Position numbers and translations under genes: made by a program. This document shows, piece after piece, positions 41,968-54,002 of a DNA stretch of 64,000 nucleotides (position 1 is the stretch's first letter; each line of letters opens with the position of its first letter). The DNA is from Chamaelirium japonicum (taxonomy: Eukaryota; Streptophyta; Magnoliopsida; Liliales; Melanthiaceae): the NCBI GenBank assembly GCA_947650365.1, contig CANTAL010000126.1, forward strand, positions 682,001 through 746,000, read 5' to 3'. The notes beneath the pieces were generated by a model that worked only from the letters and a program-made list of their open reading frames with translations, made no database searches and was not told where the DNA came from.

Positions 41968-44448
41968 GATCCATTCTAATTCATTCATACAATCCATTCT
42001 AATTCATTCGCACGAATGTATCCATTCTAATCCATTCGTACGATCCATTCTAATCCATTCGCACGATCCATTCTAATTCATTCGCATGAATGTAACCATT
42101 CTAATTCATTCATTTGATCCATTCTAATTCATTCGTACAATCCATTCTAATTCATTCGTCTGATCCATTCTAATTCATTCGCACGAATGTATCCATTCTA
42201 ATTCAGTCGCACGATCCATTCTAATTCATTCGTACGATCCATTCTAATTCATTCATAAGATCCATTCTAATTCATTCCCACGGTCCATTCTAATTTATTC
42301 GTACGATCCATTCTAATTCATTCGTACGATCTATTCTAATTCATTCGCACGAATGTAACCATTCTAATTCATTCATACGATTCATTCTAATTCATTCGTA
42401 TGAGCTATTCTAATTCATTCGTACGATCCATTCTAATTCATTCGTACGATCCATTGTAATTCATTCATACAATCCATTTAGATTCATTCGCACAAATGTA
42501 TCCATTCAAATTCATTCGTACGATCCAGTCTAATTCATTCGTACGATCCATTCTAATTCATTCACACGAATATATCCATTCTAATTCTTTCGTACGATGC
42601 TTTCTAATTCATTCGTACGATCCATTCTAATTCATTCTCACAAATGTATCCATTCTAATTCATTCGTACGATCCATTCTAATTCATTCCTACGATCTATT
42701 CTAATTCATTCGCTCGAATGTATCCATTTTAATTCATTCGTACGATCCATTCTAATTCATTCGTACGATCTAATTCATTCGTACGATCCATTCTAATTCA
42801 TTCGTACGATCGATTCTAATTCATTCGCACTATCCATTATAATTCATTCGTACGATCCATTCTAATTCATTCGTATGATCCATTCTAATTTATTCGTTCA
42901 AATATATCCATTATAATTCATTTGTACGATCCATTCTAATTCATTCGCACGATCCATTCTAATTCATTCCCACGAATGTATCCATTCTAATACATTTGCA
43001 CGATCCATTCTAATTCATTCCTATGATCTATTCTAATTCATTCGTACGATCCATTCAAATTCATTCTAATTCATTCGTACGATCCATTCTACGATCCATT
43101 CTAATTCATTCATATATTCCATTCTAATTCATTAGCACGATCCATGCTAATGAATTAGAATGGATCGTACGATCCAATCTAATTCATTCATACGATCCAT
43201 TCTTACTCATTCGTATGATCCATTCTAATTCAATCGTACGATCCATTCTAATTCATTCGTACGATCCATTCTAATTCCTTCGTACAATCCATTCTAATTA
43301 ATTCGTACGATTCATTCTAATTCATTCGTACGATCCATTCTAATTCCTTTGTACGATCCATTCTAATTCATTCATACAATCCATTCTAATTTATTCGCAC
43401 GAATGTATCCATTCTAATTCATTCGTACGATCCATTCTAGTTCATTCGCACAATCTATTCTAATTCATTCATACGATCCATTCTAATTCATTCGCACGAA
43501 TGTATCCATTCTAATTCATTCATACGATCCATTCTACTTCATTCGTACTATCCGTTCTAATTCACTCATATGATCCATTCTAATTCATTCATACGATCCA
43601 TTCTAATTCATTTGCACAAATATATCCATTCTAATTCATTCGTACGATCCATTCTAATTCCTTCGTATGATCCATTCTAATTCCTTCGTACCATTCTAAT
43701 TCCTTTGTAAGATCCATTCTAATTCCTTCGTACGATCCATTCTATTTCATTCGTATGATCCATTCTAATTCCTTCGTACGATCCATTCTAATTCCTTCGT
43801 ATCTATTCTAATTCACTCATACGATCCATTCTAATTCATTCGTATGATCCATTCTAATTCATTCATCCAATCCATTCTAATTCATTCGCACGAATGTATC
43901 CATTCTAATTCATTCGTACGATCAGTTCTAATACATTCACAAAATCTATTCTAATTCATTCATACGATCCATTCTAATTCATTCACACGAATATATCCAT
44001 TCTAATTCATTCATACGATCCATTCTAATTCATTCGTACGATCCATTCTAATTCACTCATAGGATCCATTCTAATACATTCATACGATCCATTCTAATTC
44101 ATTTGCACGAATATATCCATTCTAATCCATTCGTACGATCCATTCTACTTCCTTCGTACGATCCATTCTAATTCATTCGTACGATCTATTCTAATTCATT
44201 CATACGATCCATTCTAATTCATTCGTACGATCCATTCTAATTCCTTCGTACGATCCATTCTAATTCATTCGTACGATCCATTCTAATTCATTCATACAAT
44301 CCATTCTAATTCTTTCACACGATCCATTCTAATTCATTCGTACGATCCATTCTAATTCATTCGTGCAATCCATTCTATTTCATTCGTACGATCCATTCTT
44401 ACTCATTCGTACGATCCATTCTAATTCATTCACACGAATGTATCCATT
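41968..44448 (+). repeat. Satellite, long F block, copy of 6.2-8.0 kb
   Basis: Long F block. From about 42780 it follows 6240-8013 variant by variant, including the 27-bp R snippet at about 43150-43175 between ATCCATGCTAATG and GATCGTACGATCCAATC. It ends at the same CCATTC-to-R junction, with AAACG in place of GTACG. Confidence 0.88.
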
Positions 44449-47400
44449 CAAACGAATGAATTAGAATAGATTATACGAATGAATTAGAATGGATCGTACA
44501 AATGAATTAGAATGGATCGTACGAATGAATTAGAATGGATACATTCGTGCGAATGAATTAGAATGGATTGTGCGAATGAATTAGAATGGATCGTACGAAT
44601 GAATTAGAATGGATCGTACGAATGAATTAGAATGGATATATTCGTGCAAATGAATTAGAATGGATCGTATGAATGTATTAGAATGGATCGTATGAGTGAA
44701 TTAGAATGGATCGTACGAATGAATTAGAATGGATTGTATGAATGAATTAGAATGGATCGTACGAATGAATTAGAATGGATCATACGAATTAATTAGAATG
44801 GATCATACGAATGAATTAGAATGGATCGTACGAATGAATTAGAATGGATCGTACGAATGAATTAGAATGGATACATTCGTGCGAATGAATTAGAATGGAT
44901 TGTGCGAATGAATAAGAACAGATCGTGCGAATGAATTAGAATGGATCGTACGAATGAATTAGAATGGATCATGCGAATGAATTAGAATGGATCGTACGAA
45001 TGAATTAGAATGGATACATTTGTGCGAATGAATTAGAATGGATCGTACGAATGAATGAGAATGGATCGTATGAATGAAATAGAATGGATCGTACGAATGA
45101 ATTAGAATGGATCGTGCGAACGAATTAGAATGGATCGTACGAATGAATTAGAATGGATCGTGTGAAAGAATTAGAATGGATCGTAGGAATGAATTAGAGT
45201 GGATCGTGCGAATGAATTAGAATGGATCGTACGAATGAATTAGAATGGATACATTTGTGCGAATGAATTAGAATGGATCGTATGAATGAATTAGAATGGA
45301 TCGTCTGAATGAATTAGAATGGATAGTACGAATGAATTAGAATGAATCGTGCGAATGAATTAGAATGGATCGTACGAATGAATTAGAATGGATAGTACGA
45401 ATGAACTAGAATGGATACATTCGTGCGAATGAATTAGAATGGATCGTACGAATGAATTAGAATGGATCGTACGAATGAATTAGAATGGATCTTACGAATG
45501 AATTAGAATGGATCGTAGGAATGAATTAGAATGGATCGTACGAATGAATTAGAATGGATCATACGAATGAATTAGAATGGATACATTCATGCGAATGAAT
45601 TGGAATGGATCGAACGAATGAAGTATAATGGATCGTACGAATGAATTAGAATGGATCGTACGAATGAATTAGAATGGATACATTCGTCCGAATGAATTAG
45701 AATGGATCATACGAATGAGTAAGAATGGATCGTACGAATAAAATAGAATAGATTGTACAAATGAATTAGAATGGATCCTATGAATGAATTAGAATGGATC
45801 GTGTGAAAGAATTAGAATGGATTGTATGAATGAATTAGAATGGATCGTATGAATGAATTAGAATGGATCGTGCGAATGAATTCAAATGGATCGTACGAAT
45901 TCATTCTAATTCATTCATACAATCCATTCTAATTCTTTCACACGATCTATTCTAATTCATTCGTAGGATCCATTCTAATTCATTCGTACAATCTATTCTA
46001 TTTCATTCGTACGATCCATTCTTACTCATTCGTATGATCCATTCTAATTCATTCGGACGAATGTATCCATTCTAATTTATTCGTACGATCCATTCTAATT
46101 CATTCATACGATCGATTCTAATTCATTCGTACGATCCATTCTAATTCATTCGTCCGATCCATTCTAATTCACTCGCACGAATGTATCCCTTCTAATTCAT
46201 TCATACGGTCCATTCTAATTCATTCGCACAATCCATTCTATTTCATTCGTACGATCCATTCTTACTCATTCGTATGATCCATTATGGATACATTCGTGCG
46301 AATGAATTAGAATGGATCATACGAATGAGTAAGACTGGATCGTACGAATGAAATAGAATGGATTGTGCGAATGAATTAGAATGGATCGTACGAATGAATT
46401 AGAATGGATCGTGTGAAAGAATTAGAATGGATTGTATGAATGAATTAGAATAGATCTTATGAATGAATTAGAATGGATCGTACGAATGAATTAGAATGGA
46501 TCGTACGAATGAACTAGAATGGATACATTCGTGCGAATGAATTAGAATGGATCGTACGAATGAATTAGAATGGATCGTACGAATGAATTAGAATGGATCT
46601 TACGAATGAACTAGAATGGATCGTACGAATGCACGATCCATGCGAATGAATTAGAATAGATCGTACGAATGAACTAGAATGGATACATTCGTGTGAATGA
46701 ATTATAATGGATCGTACGAATGAATTAGAATGGATCGTACGAATGAATTAGAATGGATCTTACGAATGAATTAGAATGGATCGTACGAATGAATTAGAAT
46801 GGATACATTCGTACGAATGAATTAGAATGGATCGGACGAATGAATTAGAATGGATCGTACGAATTAATTAGAATGGATCGTACGAATGAATTAGAATAGC
46901 TCATAAGAATAAATTAGAATGAATCGTATGAATGAATTAGAATGGTTACATTTGTGCGAATGAATTAGAATAGATCATACGAATGAATTAGAATGGATCA
47001 TATTAATGAATTAGAATGGATCGTACGAATGAATTAGAATGGATACATTCGTGGGAATGAATTAGAATGGATCGTGCGAATCAATTAGACTGGATCGTGC
47101 GAATGAATAAGAATAGATCATACGAATGAATTAGAATGGATCGTACGAATTAATTAGAATGGATACATTCGTGCGAATGAATTAGAATGGATTGTATGAA
47201 TGAATTAGAATAGATCGTACGAATGAATTAGAATGGATCATACGAATTAATTAGAATGGATCATACGAATGAATTAGAATGGATCGTACGAATGAATTAG
47301 AATGGGTACGATCCATTCTAATTCATTCGCTCGAATGTATCCATTCTAATCCATTCGTATGATCCATTCTAATCCATTCGTACGATCCATTCTAATTCAT

Positions 47401-47905
47401 TCGCATGAATGTAACCATTCTAATTCATTCATTTGATCCATTCTAATTCATTCGTACGATCCATTCTAATTAATTTGTCCGATCCATTCTAATTCATTCG
47501 CACGAATGTATCCATTCTAATTCATTCGTACGATCCATTCTAATTCATTCATACGATCCATTCTAATTCATTCGTAAGATCCATTCTAATTCATTCGTAC
47601 GATCCATTCTAATTCATTCGTACGATCCATTCTAATTCATTCACACGATCCATGCTAATGAATTAGAATGTATCATACGAATGAATTAGAATGGATCGTA
47701 CGAATGAATTAGAATTGATATTACGAATGAATTAGAATGGATCGTACGAATGAATTAGAATGGATCGTACGAATGAATTAGAATGGATCTTACGAATGAC
47801 TTAGAATAGATCGTACGAATGAATTAGAATGGATCGTACGAATGAATTAGAATGGATACATTCGTGCGAATGAATTAGAATGGATCGGACGAATGAATTA
47901 GAATG
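44449..47905. repeat. Satellite, mainly R, up to the retrotransposon
   Basis: R 44449-45898, F 45899-46283, R 46284-47306, F 47307-47654, R 47655-47905. The R block at 44449-44900 continues the likeness to 8014-8400. Near 46630 a fragment GCACGATCCATGCG in F sense sits inside R. The last five bases are the retrotransposon target. Confidence 0.88.
47901..47905. repeat. Target site duplication (left), GAATG
   Basis: GAATG directly precedes the TGTTAG start of the 5' LTR and is repeated directly after the CCAACA end of the 3' LTR. Five bp is the usual Copia duplication length. Removing the element and one copy restores an uninterrupted R satellite unit. Confidence 0.95.
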
Positions 47906-50236
47906 TGTTAGAATTGGTGAGGTCTACAGCTCGTAAAAACCTATAGTTTAGCTATGTATGGTTGATAGTATAAGATTGCATCTTGGTACGTACCTTAGTA
48001 CGTGTTCTGATTACAGAACAGAGAGCCATGGCTACATGGTAATCCACTTGAGTGGGAGACTCAAAGGACTGGTCCCATGTAACCTAAATACGTTCGCAGC
48101 TCTGATAAGGGTTGGTCGCCCTATCAGGATAAGCTGTTGGGATGACAGAGCGTGGGTGTCTCCACCACGGTCATTATCAGGCACAGTGTCTATGGCCGAA
48201 CGGAACCAACACGGTGCACAGATCGATGAGCAGACATCGATGCACTAAACCGTGTTTCTGCTTAGGGTAAAACGGTCCTAAACGTTGAGGAACCATGTTT
48301 GATGGACTAACCAGTTGTGTGGTGCTTTGGCGCACCAATGTGTGAGGATCCGGATGCAGTGATCCAAAACCACGGTGTACTGGATTACCCGGCTGGCGTT
48401 GCATCAGTATGTCACTCCTGCAAGCTATCCACACCCCTAACGGGAGGTGCGTTCCTTGGTCCGACCTACATCGTATTAAACCCTAGCCAGGTGGTCATCA
48501 GTTGGACTGGTGACGGATCCGGTTGCTCGAAAGAGTAATCAGAGATACGATATATATGGTCAACCTGGAAGGAACCAAGTCATATGAGCACTCGAGTCTG
48601 ACGGTATTCTCCACCGCTCGAGTTGCGTCATGGCACCAGTTGGAGGGACAACAAGTTTACCATACTAAGCGGAGAGCAGGGGTATGAGGGAGAATATAGT
48701 AAGTCCGGGGGAATTAGAGTGCAGCCTGCGTCGCACTCTGGGTGGCTACGTAGGTTAACTCGGACTTAGAGGATCGATGGTACACTCGGGTAGTGTGTCG
48801 ATCGTGTCTGAGTTGGAAGCTATGAACCCTGGTCCCTGAAGGTTCCACCTTATCGACATTATGTATGGTTCTTATACCATCTCGTCGAAACACAAAACAT
48901 AGTTAGAGGAAGCGAGAAGTCCAAGCCTACGCTCCGTGAGTGCTTCGCACTAGTGCTCGATAGATGCGTAGCTACGTGTGTGCACTAAGGGTAAACCCTA
49001 GGTTAGTGCAGAGACACATGTAGCAATTCCTTGTCATAAGTGGACTTTGCCACATGGGTGCGATGCGCCGGGATATGTTGCGAGTTGACTAGTTGACTTC
49101 ACTAAGGGCACCCTACGGGAACCTCAGAGAATAGTGAAATCACTGGTGCACTTCACTTATGTGTGCCTTGCAAAGTCTCGTACACGAGGAATGGCCAACT
49201 AGTGACATAAGGACGTTTTGGTCATACTATGTGCCACTATGCACTAAGGGGGCCGGCCCTGAGTGGTGAGAGACTGGTCAAGGCCGGCCCTATTAGTTTC
49301 AGGAGGTTGTTGCCTCCGATGAAAGGGTCGGTCAAGAGGCGCAGAAAACGGGCTGGTTTTGACCGTTTTCAAAAACAAGGAAAAGATAGAGATAAAAGAA
49401 GAGATATATAGGGAGAGGTTTGAATCAGTCAATCCTATCCGCTAGGCTTATCCGTAAGGATAAGGTTGGCCCTATATAAGTCATAGGGAGAGAGGGGGGG
49501 ACGAAATTAATGAGCCATGCAAGCCCTAGGGCCGGCCCAAGCCATGGGGGAAACCCTAGCCACCCCCTCTCCTCTCTTCGTATCTCCTCTCTCGTCTCTC
49601 TCTCCCTCGCTTGCGCTATTGGATGGCGACTCGTCTTCCTCACGTGGTGTTTCGTAGAAGGAGAAGGCTCGTCGTATGGAGGCACTCAGAGATCCATCGA
49701 CGAGGTGCCGTGCATCGTGTGAGATCGGGTGAACTAGAAGGCGTCTCCCGCAACCTTTTGCTGTCCAGAATCTGCACAGAAAATCAGCGTTGTTTTTGTG
49801 ATTCCGGGAGTTACAGAAGTCCAAACGACGTGAAATTTGTTGCAAAAGTTGCGTCTCAAAGTTGTCTACCTGCAGTCAAAATTTCAGCCCAATCGGAGTT
49901 TGGAGCAGAAAGTTATGGCTATCGCACCAAAGCTATGTCGAGCAGATCCGTAGCCCGTCTCCAACGACAAAGAAGAAATTTATCGCGGTGAAAGATTCCG
50001 CACACAGGTATGATCTCTAACAAGTAGATCTAACATAATTAGAACATGCATACATGCTAGATTGTTCTTTTGCGTTAGATCGTCGTTAGGGGTTCGCGTA
50101 GTTGCCATGTTAGTTTCATACACGCATATGTAGATCGTTTCGATGAAAATTTTGATATGTAACGCACACCGCCTATGGTCCTCGGACCTACACTTTGCTT
50201 CCGCTGCGTGCCTCTACCATGGATTTATTTCCAACA
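47906..50236 (+). repeat. 5' long terminal repeat (2,331 bp)
   Basis: Starts TGTTAGAATTGG and ends ATTTATTTCCAACA, giving short imperfect inverted ends (TGTT...AACA) and the canonical TG...CA. It aligns to 55495-57825 at a constant offset of 7,589 with no gaps. A hand count gives about 78 substitutions (about 3.3%), roughly 70 of them transitions. U3 is long: the only good TATA box lies 1.57 kb in. The region after it is pyrimidine-rich (CTCTCTCGTCTCTCTCTCCC, about 49577-49606), as often seen in plant 5' untranslated leaders. Reading frames in it are not conserved as protein. Confidence 0.96.
49473..49479 (+). promoter_or_regulatory. TATA box of the 5' LTR
   Basis: TATATAA within GGCCCTATATAAGTCATAGG, followed about 25-35 bp later by a G-rich run (AGAGAGGGGGGGACG) where transcription would be expected to start. 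The copy in the 3' LTR keeps the same seven bases. It marks the likely U3/R border region near 49505, which I infer from spacing only. Confidence 0.7.
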
Positions 50237-50580
50237 ATTGGTATCAGAGCCCGCTAGTGGTGTGCGTTTCATGTTTTTTATGAAACCGTCATGTGCGCGC
50301 ATTAATAGTATGTGCCGCCATCGGGGTTCTACGAGTAGATCATGCATAGTATATTTTTTGTGTGTTCTATGAATCGTTCTTGCAGGGCATCGCTTCTAAA
50401 ATTATTCTGGATATGTGATTGCTTGCTACCGGGGGTCGGACCCCGTGTTAGCGATTTTGTCTGGATGTTTTTTCTTCTATGTGTGGATAGATTTTAGAGC
50501 CATAGTCGGGCAAGAGGTAAAGATTTACTACCCTTGATTCCCAGGCTTTTAGGTAGGTTTGTTTTCCTTTTTTGTTCTAG
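50008..50580 (+). other. Possible leader intron spanning the LTR end and primer site
   Basis: A good plant-type donor (ACACAG then GTATGATCT) ends the U5 part. A strong acceptor with pyrimidine tract (GTTTTCCTTTTTTGTTCTAG, ending 50580) lies 573 bp on. Splicing would remove the primer binding site from a subset of transcripts. This rests only on splice-site appearance; the 3' LTR keeps the donor GT (CAG then GTATCATC). The pairing may be chance. Confidence 0.25.
50239..50251 (+). other. Primer binding site, initiator tRNA-Met
   Basis: TGGTATCAGAGCC begins two bases after the 5' LTR and is complementary to the 3' 13 nt of plant initiator tRNA-Met including CCA. This is the standard minus-strand primer of plant Copia elements. 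The match stops after 13 nt. Confidence 0.92.
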
Positions 50581-52091
50581 GAAATTGTGTACGAGCGAGC
50601 ACTTGCTCGAAGCGTACTAGATCTTTTTCGATTATAGATTGAAGAGGAGGACCTACCGTGAAGATCCACCACCGGGAGGACGAGCAAAACCTTGGAGGAC
50701 GATGACGATCCGACGAAGCGTACACGATGATGGCAAATGGCAGAAAGCATAAGGAGATCATATACAGAGGCTTGCACCGGATCGAGGACCTTACGAAGGA
50801 GACAGAGAGCCTGCGCTGTGCCAGTCAGGTTCGGGGGTCGGACCCTGAACTTGATTCAGTTATGTGCTTGTTTCTTTTAGTAGTTCTTTATATTTCTGTA
50901 GAGAACCCCGATGCAATAATTTGATTATCTGTGTTAGAGGGATGCCCTTTCCCCTCGGGTCCTAGCGACCTTATTAGGATAGGATTCCACTAGTGACGCC
51001 TATTATTTAATTGACCCTTGATGATAGTATGAATTCCTCATATTTGGTTATGCCCCCATTAGGTCAACACCCGATTAGTCGGGTGTGCCTATTTGGCAAG
51101 CATCAAAACCTAGAATGAGTTGGAATTCTACTATGACATCATTCGTCAAATTTATAAGCGAGGCGCTATGGTAGTGGAAGACCTTTCCTGTCAGTCTGAC
51201 CTTAGGTTAGGCTCCAGATCATTAGCGTGATAGCTAGGTTTGCAAAGCATCGATGTTCTTGGGATATGTAATGTGACCCTTGAATGGAGAAATCCACTCA
51301 AGGCAGGGACTATGATATTCCGAGATCGATTAATGCTTCGCGAAAGGCTTGAAATGCTAGTGGGAGCATGGTATGACCAGGGTCTAGTGTATAGGTTGTC
51401 GTGACCTTAGTGTACACTCATACTTGCATTAAATAACCCTCAAATTTAATAAGGGATGCAAGAGAGGACTTTTAGAGATCCCCTGGCCTCCACGGCCAAT
51501 CACTTCGTGCTCGGGTGGGAGGGCATAACTCAACAACCCCCTCGGGTGAGAGCTGTGTTTTTCCATGCCAAGTTACTTAGTGATCTCCCTCGGGATATGG
51601 CGGTTACGGCACCAAGGGTTCAGGCTTTACTCACCCTCGTGGGGGCCGTTAGAACTTCCGTTCCGTAATTGCCTAGGCTCATGGTTAAGCATCCGAAGTA
51701 CATGTGAGGTATTCGTTGCGAAGACAATGGTGATCACGTGGTACTGGCCAAAAGACAACCATGGTTCATCAAAGCCCTTAGTTGGCAGATTTGGATAAGG
51801 TCAAGGGAAAGACCCGTGTAAGCGGATGACCTACACACTGCCCCCTCGAACAGGTGCAGCCTATTCCGAGATCTTACATACATGGTTAATTAATCCATAG
51901 AGGTATCTTCGCTGTGAGGATAGCGCTGACATTTGGATATAATTAGCTTATTTTAAAATTCTATAAAATAAGTTATTTTGCATTCGTTTTCATTCAACCA
52001 TATAGTTCCCCTATCTCTTATCCCATAAGAGAACCAGTTATCGGGTCTCTAACTATGTAGAGCGGAAGTGTTATCTCTAGCTTATGCTTAG
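50252..52091 (+). other. Long untranslated leader between primer site and gag
   Basis: About 1.8 kb separates the primer site from the first Gag-like codons, far more than the 100-300 bp common in Copia elements. It contains the possible splice acceptor at 50580, a purine-rich stretch at 50640-50720 (GAAGAGGAGGACC) and several short frames that look accidental. I recognise no protein domain. It could be a true long leader, a leader with captured host sequence, or an older insertion that has lost its borders. Confidence 0.6.
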
Positions 52092-52587
52092 GGTAGTAAA
52101 CGTATATTGGCTTCCAATCTAAATATCCCTGTACTAGACCTAATGGGTCCAGATATCAGTAAGGCACTAACTAGGGCATATGACGACTAGCAAGAGTCTA
52201 AGGAGATGTGCAAGTGCTATATTATAGCAGACTTGCGGATAACTCTTTAGAAGTGAGTCAGAGATATGCCGGGTCTTCTCTAATAAAGTTTTACTTGCAT
52301 AAGATGTCTGTTAGGCGAAGTCGGTAGACTCATCGCTTATCCACCAAGATACTTGTCGGTACCGAGATGTCTGAGGGTATGTTTGTTCGGGAACACATAC
52401 TTGAGTTCCAGATCGAACTAGATTCCAAAGACATAGTACCAGATGACGAGGTGGTGGAAGACATCTGTCTTGCATCCTTGTCTGGAACCTCGAAGGCGTT
52501 GTCAGAGACTTTAGCTTTAACAAGCTAGAGATGACAAACACAGAACTTCTAAGGAGATTTCTAAGAGACAAAGGATGGGATCAAGAT
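52092..52587 (+). pseudogene. gag: Gag remnant (Copia UBN2-type)
   Basis: Gag would form the virus-like particle that packages the RNA. Three open stretches carry it. In 52092-52187 a segment ends in LTRAYDD and is cut by TAG at 52188. The frame then continues with QESKEMCKCYIIADLR to another TAG at 52248. A second piece, 52346-52525, has EMSEGMFVREHIL, matching the conserved VREHVL block, then VVEDICLASLSG, equivalent to the usual ILQSLP turn. A third piece in another frame, 52498-52587, has FSFNKLEMTNTELLRRF, matching the NKLE..ELL block at the end of the UBN2 domain. The start codon is uncertain. At least two frameshifts and several stops make it non-functional. Confidence 0.8.
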
Positions 52588-53271
52588 TAAAGGCAAAGCC
52601 TTTAGTGCTTAACCTAGGTCTTCTTTAGAAGAACCTAAGGGAGTAACTTATAAGAGATCGAAAACTATTCTAGTGCAGAAACTAGTATGGACTCCTAAGT
52701 ATGGTAACGCTAAGGACGGAAGAGTTTCTATTTTAGCAAGTATAGGGGGTATTTGAAGATTGAGTATGGCCTCAGGATGTTAGGATTTGAGTCGCTATCT
52801 AGTAGCAGTTCTTATGCTTCTTAGAATGTAGACTTCGGGTCTACAGAGATTCAAGGAAAGCAGAAGGTTACTTTATAGTGAAGTAATCCTAACATAGGTA
52901 CTGATGCCATAAGCCACTGCGGAAGCTGTTAGATATGAATGTCTTAGTTTTTCCGAAATACAGATTTTGTTTTTTAGAGATGTAGTTCTGTTTCCTCCTT
53001 AGTAAATAAAGTTTTTTAGTTTTAGACAGCACCGTATGTGTGTATCTTAAACTGAAAAGATAGCTTCAGTACTAGAGGAATAGATCAGAATAATCTCTTT
53101 AAATTTAATCTTAATTCGGAAATAGATTTCATGACAGCTGCAGCGTCAAATTTAAATTCATCTAAATCCTTTGGAGAATCTATCCCATTTGTGATCCCTC
53201 TGATTTAGATATTTTGCCTCAGATAAATTCAGAGGCGACAGAAGGCCGAGTTTCTGTTCACAGAATCATCG
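52588..53271 (+). pseudogene. Degenerate gag end / protease region
   Basis: By position this should hold the zinc knuckle, the aspartic protease and the pre-integrase segment. I cannot identify a CCHC knuckle or a DTG/DSG protease site; a stretch near 52730-52760 (KYRGYLKIE) may be what is left of the knuckle. All frames are short. It is annotated as decayed coding sequence from context only. Confidence 0.45.
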
Positions 53272-53599
53272 GAGATCCTTCTAACCTATGAGTGTAATCT
53301 GGAAGACAGAATAACTAAAAGGGCCATGAAGGTATGGGAGTTAGTTAATTTTGACGTCTATGGTTCCAAGAGCGTCCAGACGATAGGAGTCTCTTCGATT
53401 TAATCGAGGGAATAAGAACCTATCGGATGGGTTCCATAGGATCCTGAAGGAGCATGGGATTATCTCCCAGTTAAATGCTCCTAGGATGAAACATCAGAAT
53501 GAAGTCTCCGAGAGAAGGAATCGGACCCTGTTTGACATGGTCCGTAGTATGATGAATATTGCCAAATGTACTACCCACCCTTTTGGTGGGGTTGTACCT
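53272..53599 (+). pseudogene. pol: Integrase remnant
   Basis: Integrase inserts the cDNA into the host genome. The stretch 53272-53400 reads LTYECNLEDRITKR then WELVNFDVYG, equivalent to the usual C...GK.TK...LELVH.DVCGP segment; the D of FDVYG corresponds to the first catalytic aspartate. A frameshift follows, and much of the core around the second aspartate is missing or unreadable. The stretch 53432-53599 reads FHRILKEHGIISQ, then QNEVSERRNRTLF and DMVRSMM, the highly conserved block with the catalytic glutamate (SER). The usual QNGV is QNEV here. The frame stops at TAA 53600. Confidence 0.88.
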
Positions 53600-54002
53600 T
53601 AAAACAGTAGCTTATATCTGAAACTCTCTCTCATCTAGATCAGTGCCTCAGACCTATAGAGAACTATGGTCTAAGCGAAAGCTGACACTATAGAGTCTCG
53701 AAATATAGGGTTGTCCTGTACTTGTGCAAAGGGACAAGAGGGATGAGATGGAGATGTAGTTCCAGGTATATCTGTTTGTAGGTTACCCTTAGGAGGCATA
53801 AGGTGGACTGTTCTATGATCTTGAGGTTTGGAAGGTAATCGTTTCTACGAATACCATCTACCTAGACTAGGATTATATTATAGACCATAAGTTTACTGGT
53901 AAGGTAGTTCTGGGTGAACTACTGGGTACTGGTAGAGAGTGCGCATCTGAAAACATAGTGGGAGTAGATGATACAAGAAACTAGTATACCAGACACTGTA
54001 GA
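53600..54002 (+). pseudogene. Degenerate integrase C-terminal part
   Basis: About 400 bp between the integrase block and the linker before reverse transcriptase. Spacing fits the integrase C-terminal domain, but frames are short and I recognise no motif. There is no sign of an inserted foreign sequence. Confidence 0.45.

Larger units (their letters stand above)
1..47905. repeat. Satellite array, 23/28-bp units, alternating orientation (left arm)
   Basis: Tandem 23-bp units cover this whole stretch. In F orientation a unit begins GATCCATTCTAA and ends TTCATTCGTAC; it is about 35% GC, has three ATTC tetramers and two CpGs in the palindrome CGTACG. A 28-bp variant (core CGCACGAATGTATCC) is scattered among them. 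Main F (+) blocks: 1-480, 871-1299, 2906-3243, 4674-5830, 6036-8013, 9997-11924, 13497-14047, 14597-15456, 15628-16389, 20191-20984, 21326-21938, 22764-23168, 23595-24648, 25659-26771, 27130-27408, 27546-29006, 29139-30661, 30799-31704, 31841-33383, 33522-35668, 35833-37238, 37713-38776, 40129-41010, 41968-44448, 45899-46283, 47307-47654. The rest is mainly R. Block edges were read by eye and are good to about 10 bp. No gene or other element is seen inside. Confidence 0.97.

Noticed and set aside
47958-48248. 96-codon frame near the start of both LTRs (also 55547-55837)
   Set aside because: It lies in U3 upstream of the promoter and has no domain. It is open in both copies only because the LTRs are about 97% identical.
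49611-49991. 126-codon frame in the LTR, also open in the 3' LTR at 57200-57580
   Set aside because: Both copies are open, but about 13 of about 20 differences change the amino acid, as under no selection. It lies in the transcribed leader part of the LTR, is rich in Arg and Ser, and resembles no known protein.
51456-51798. Frames of 70 and 77 codons in the leader
   Set aside because: No domain or codon pattern; the two overlap in different frames, and they lie upstream of the recognised Gag. Treated as chance frames.
52311-52571. 86-codon minus-strand frame over gag
   Set aside because: It is the reverse shadow of the Gag remnant, whose plus-strand motifs (VREHIL, NKLE) are recognisable.
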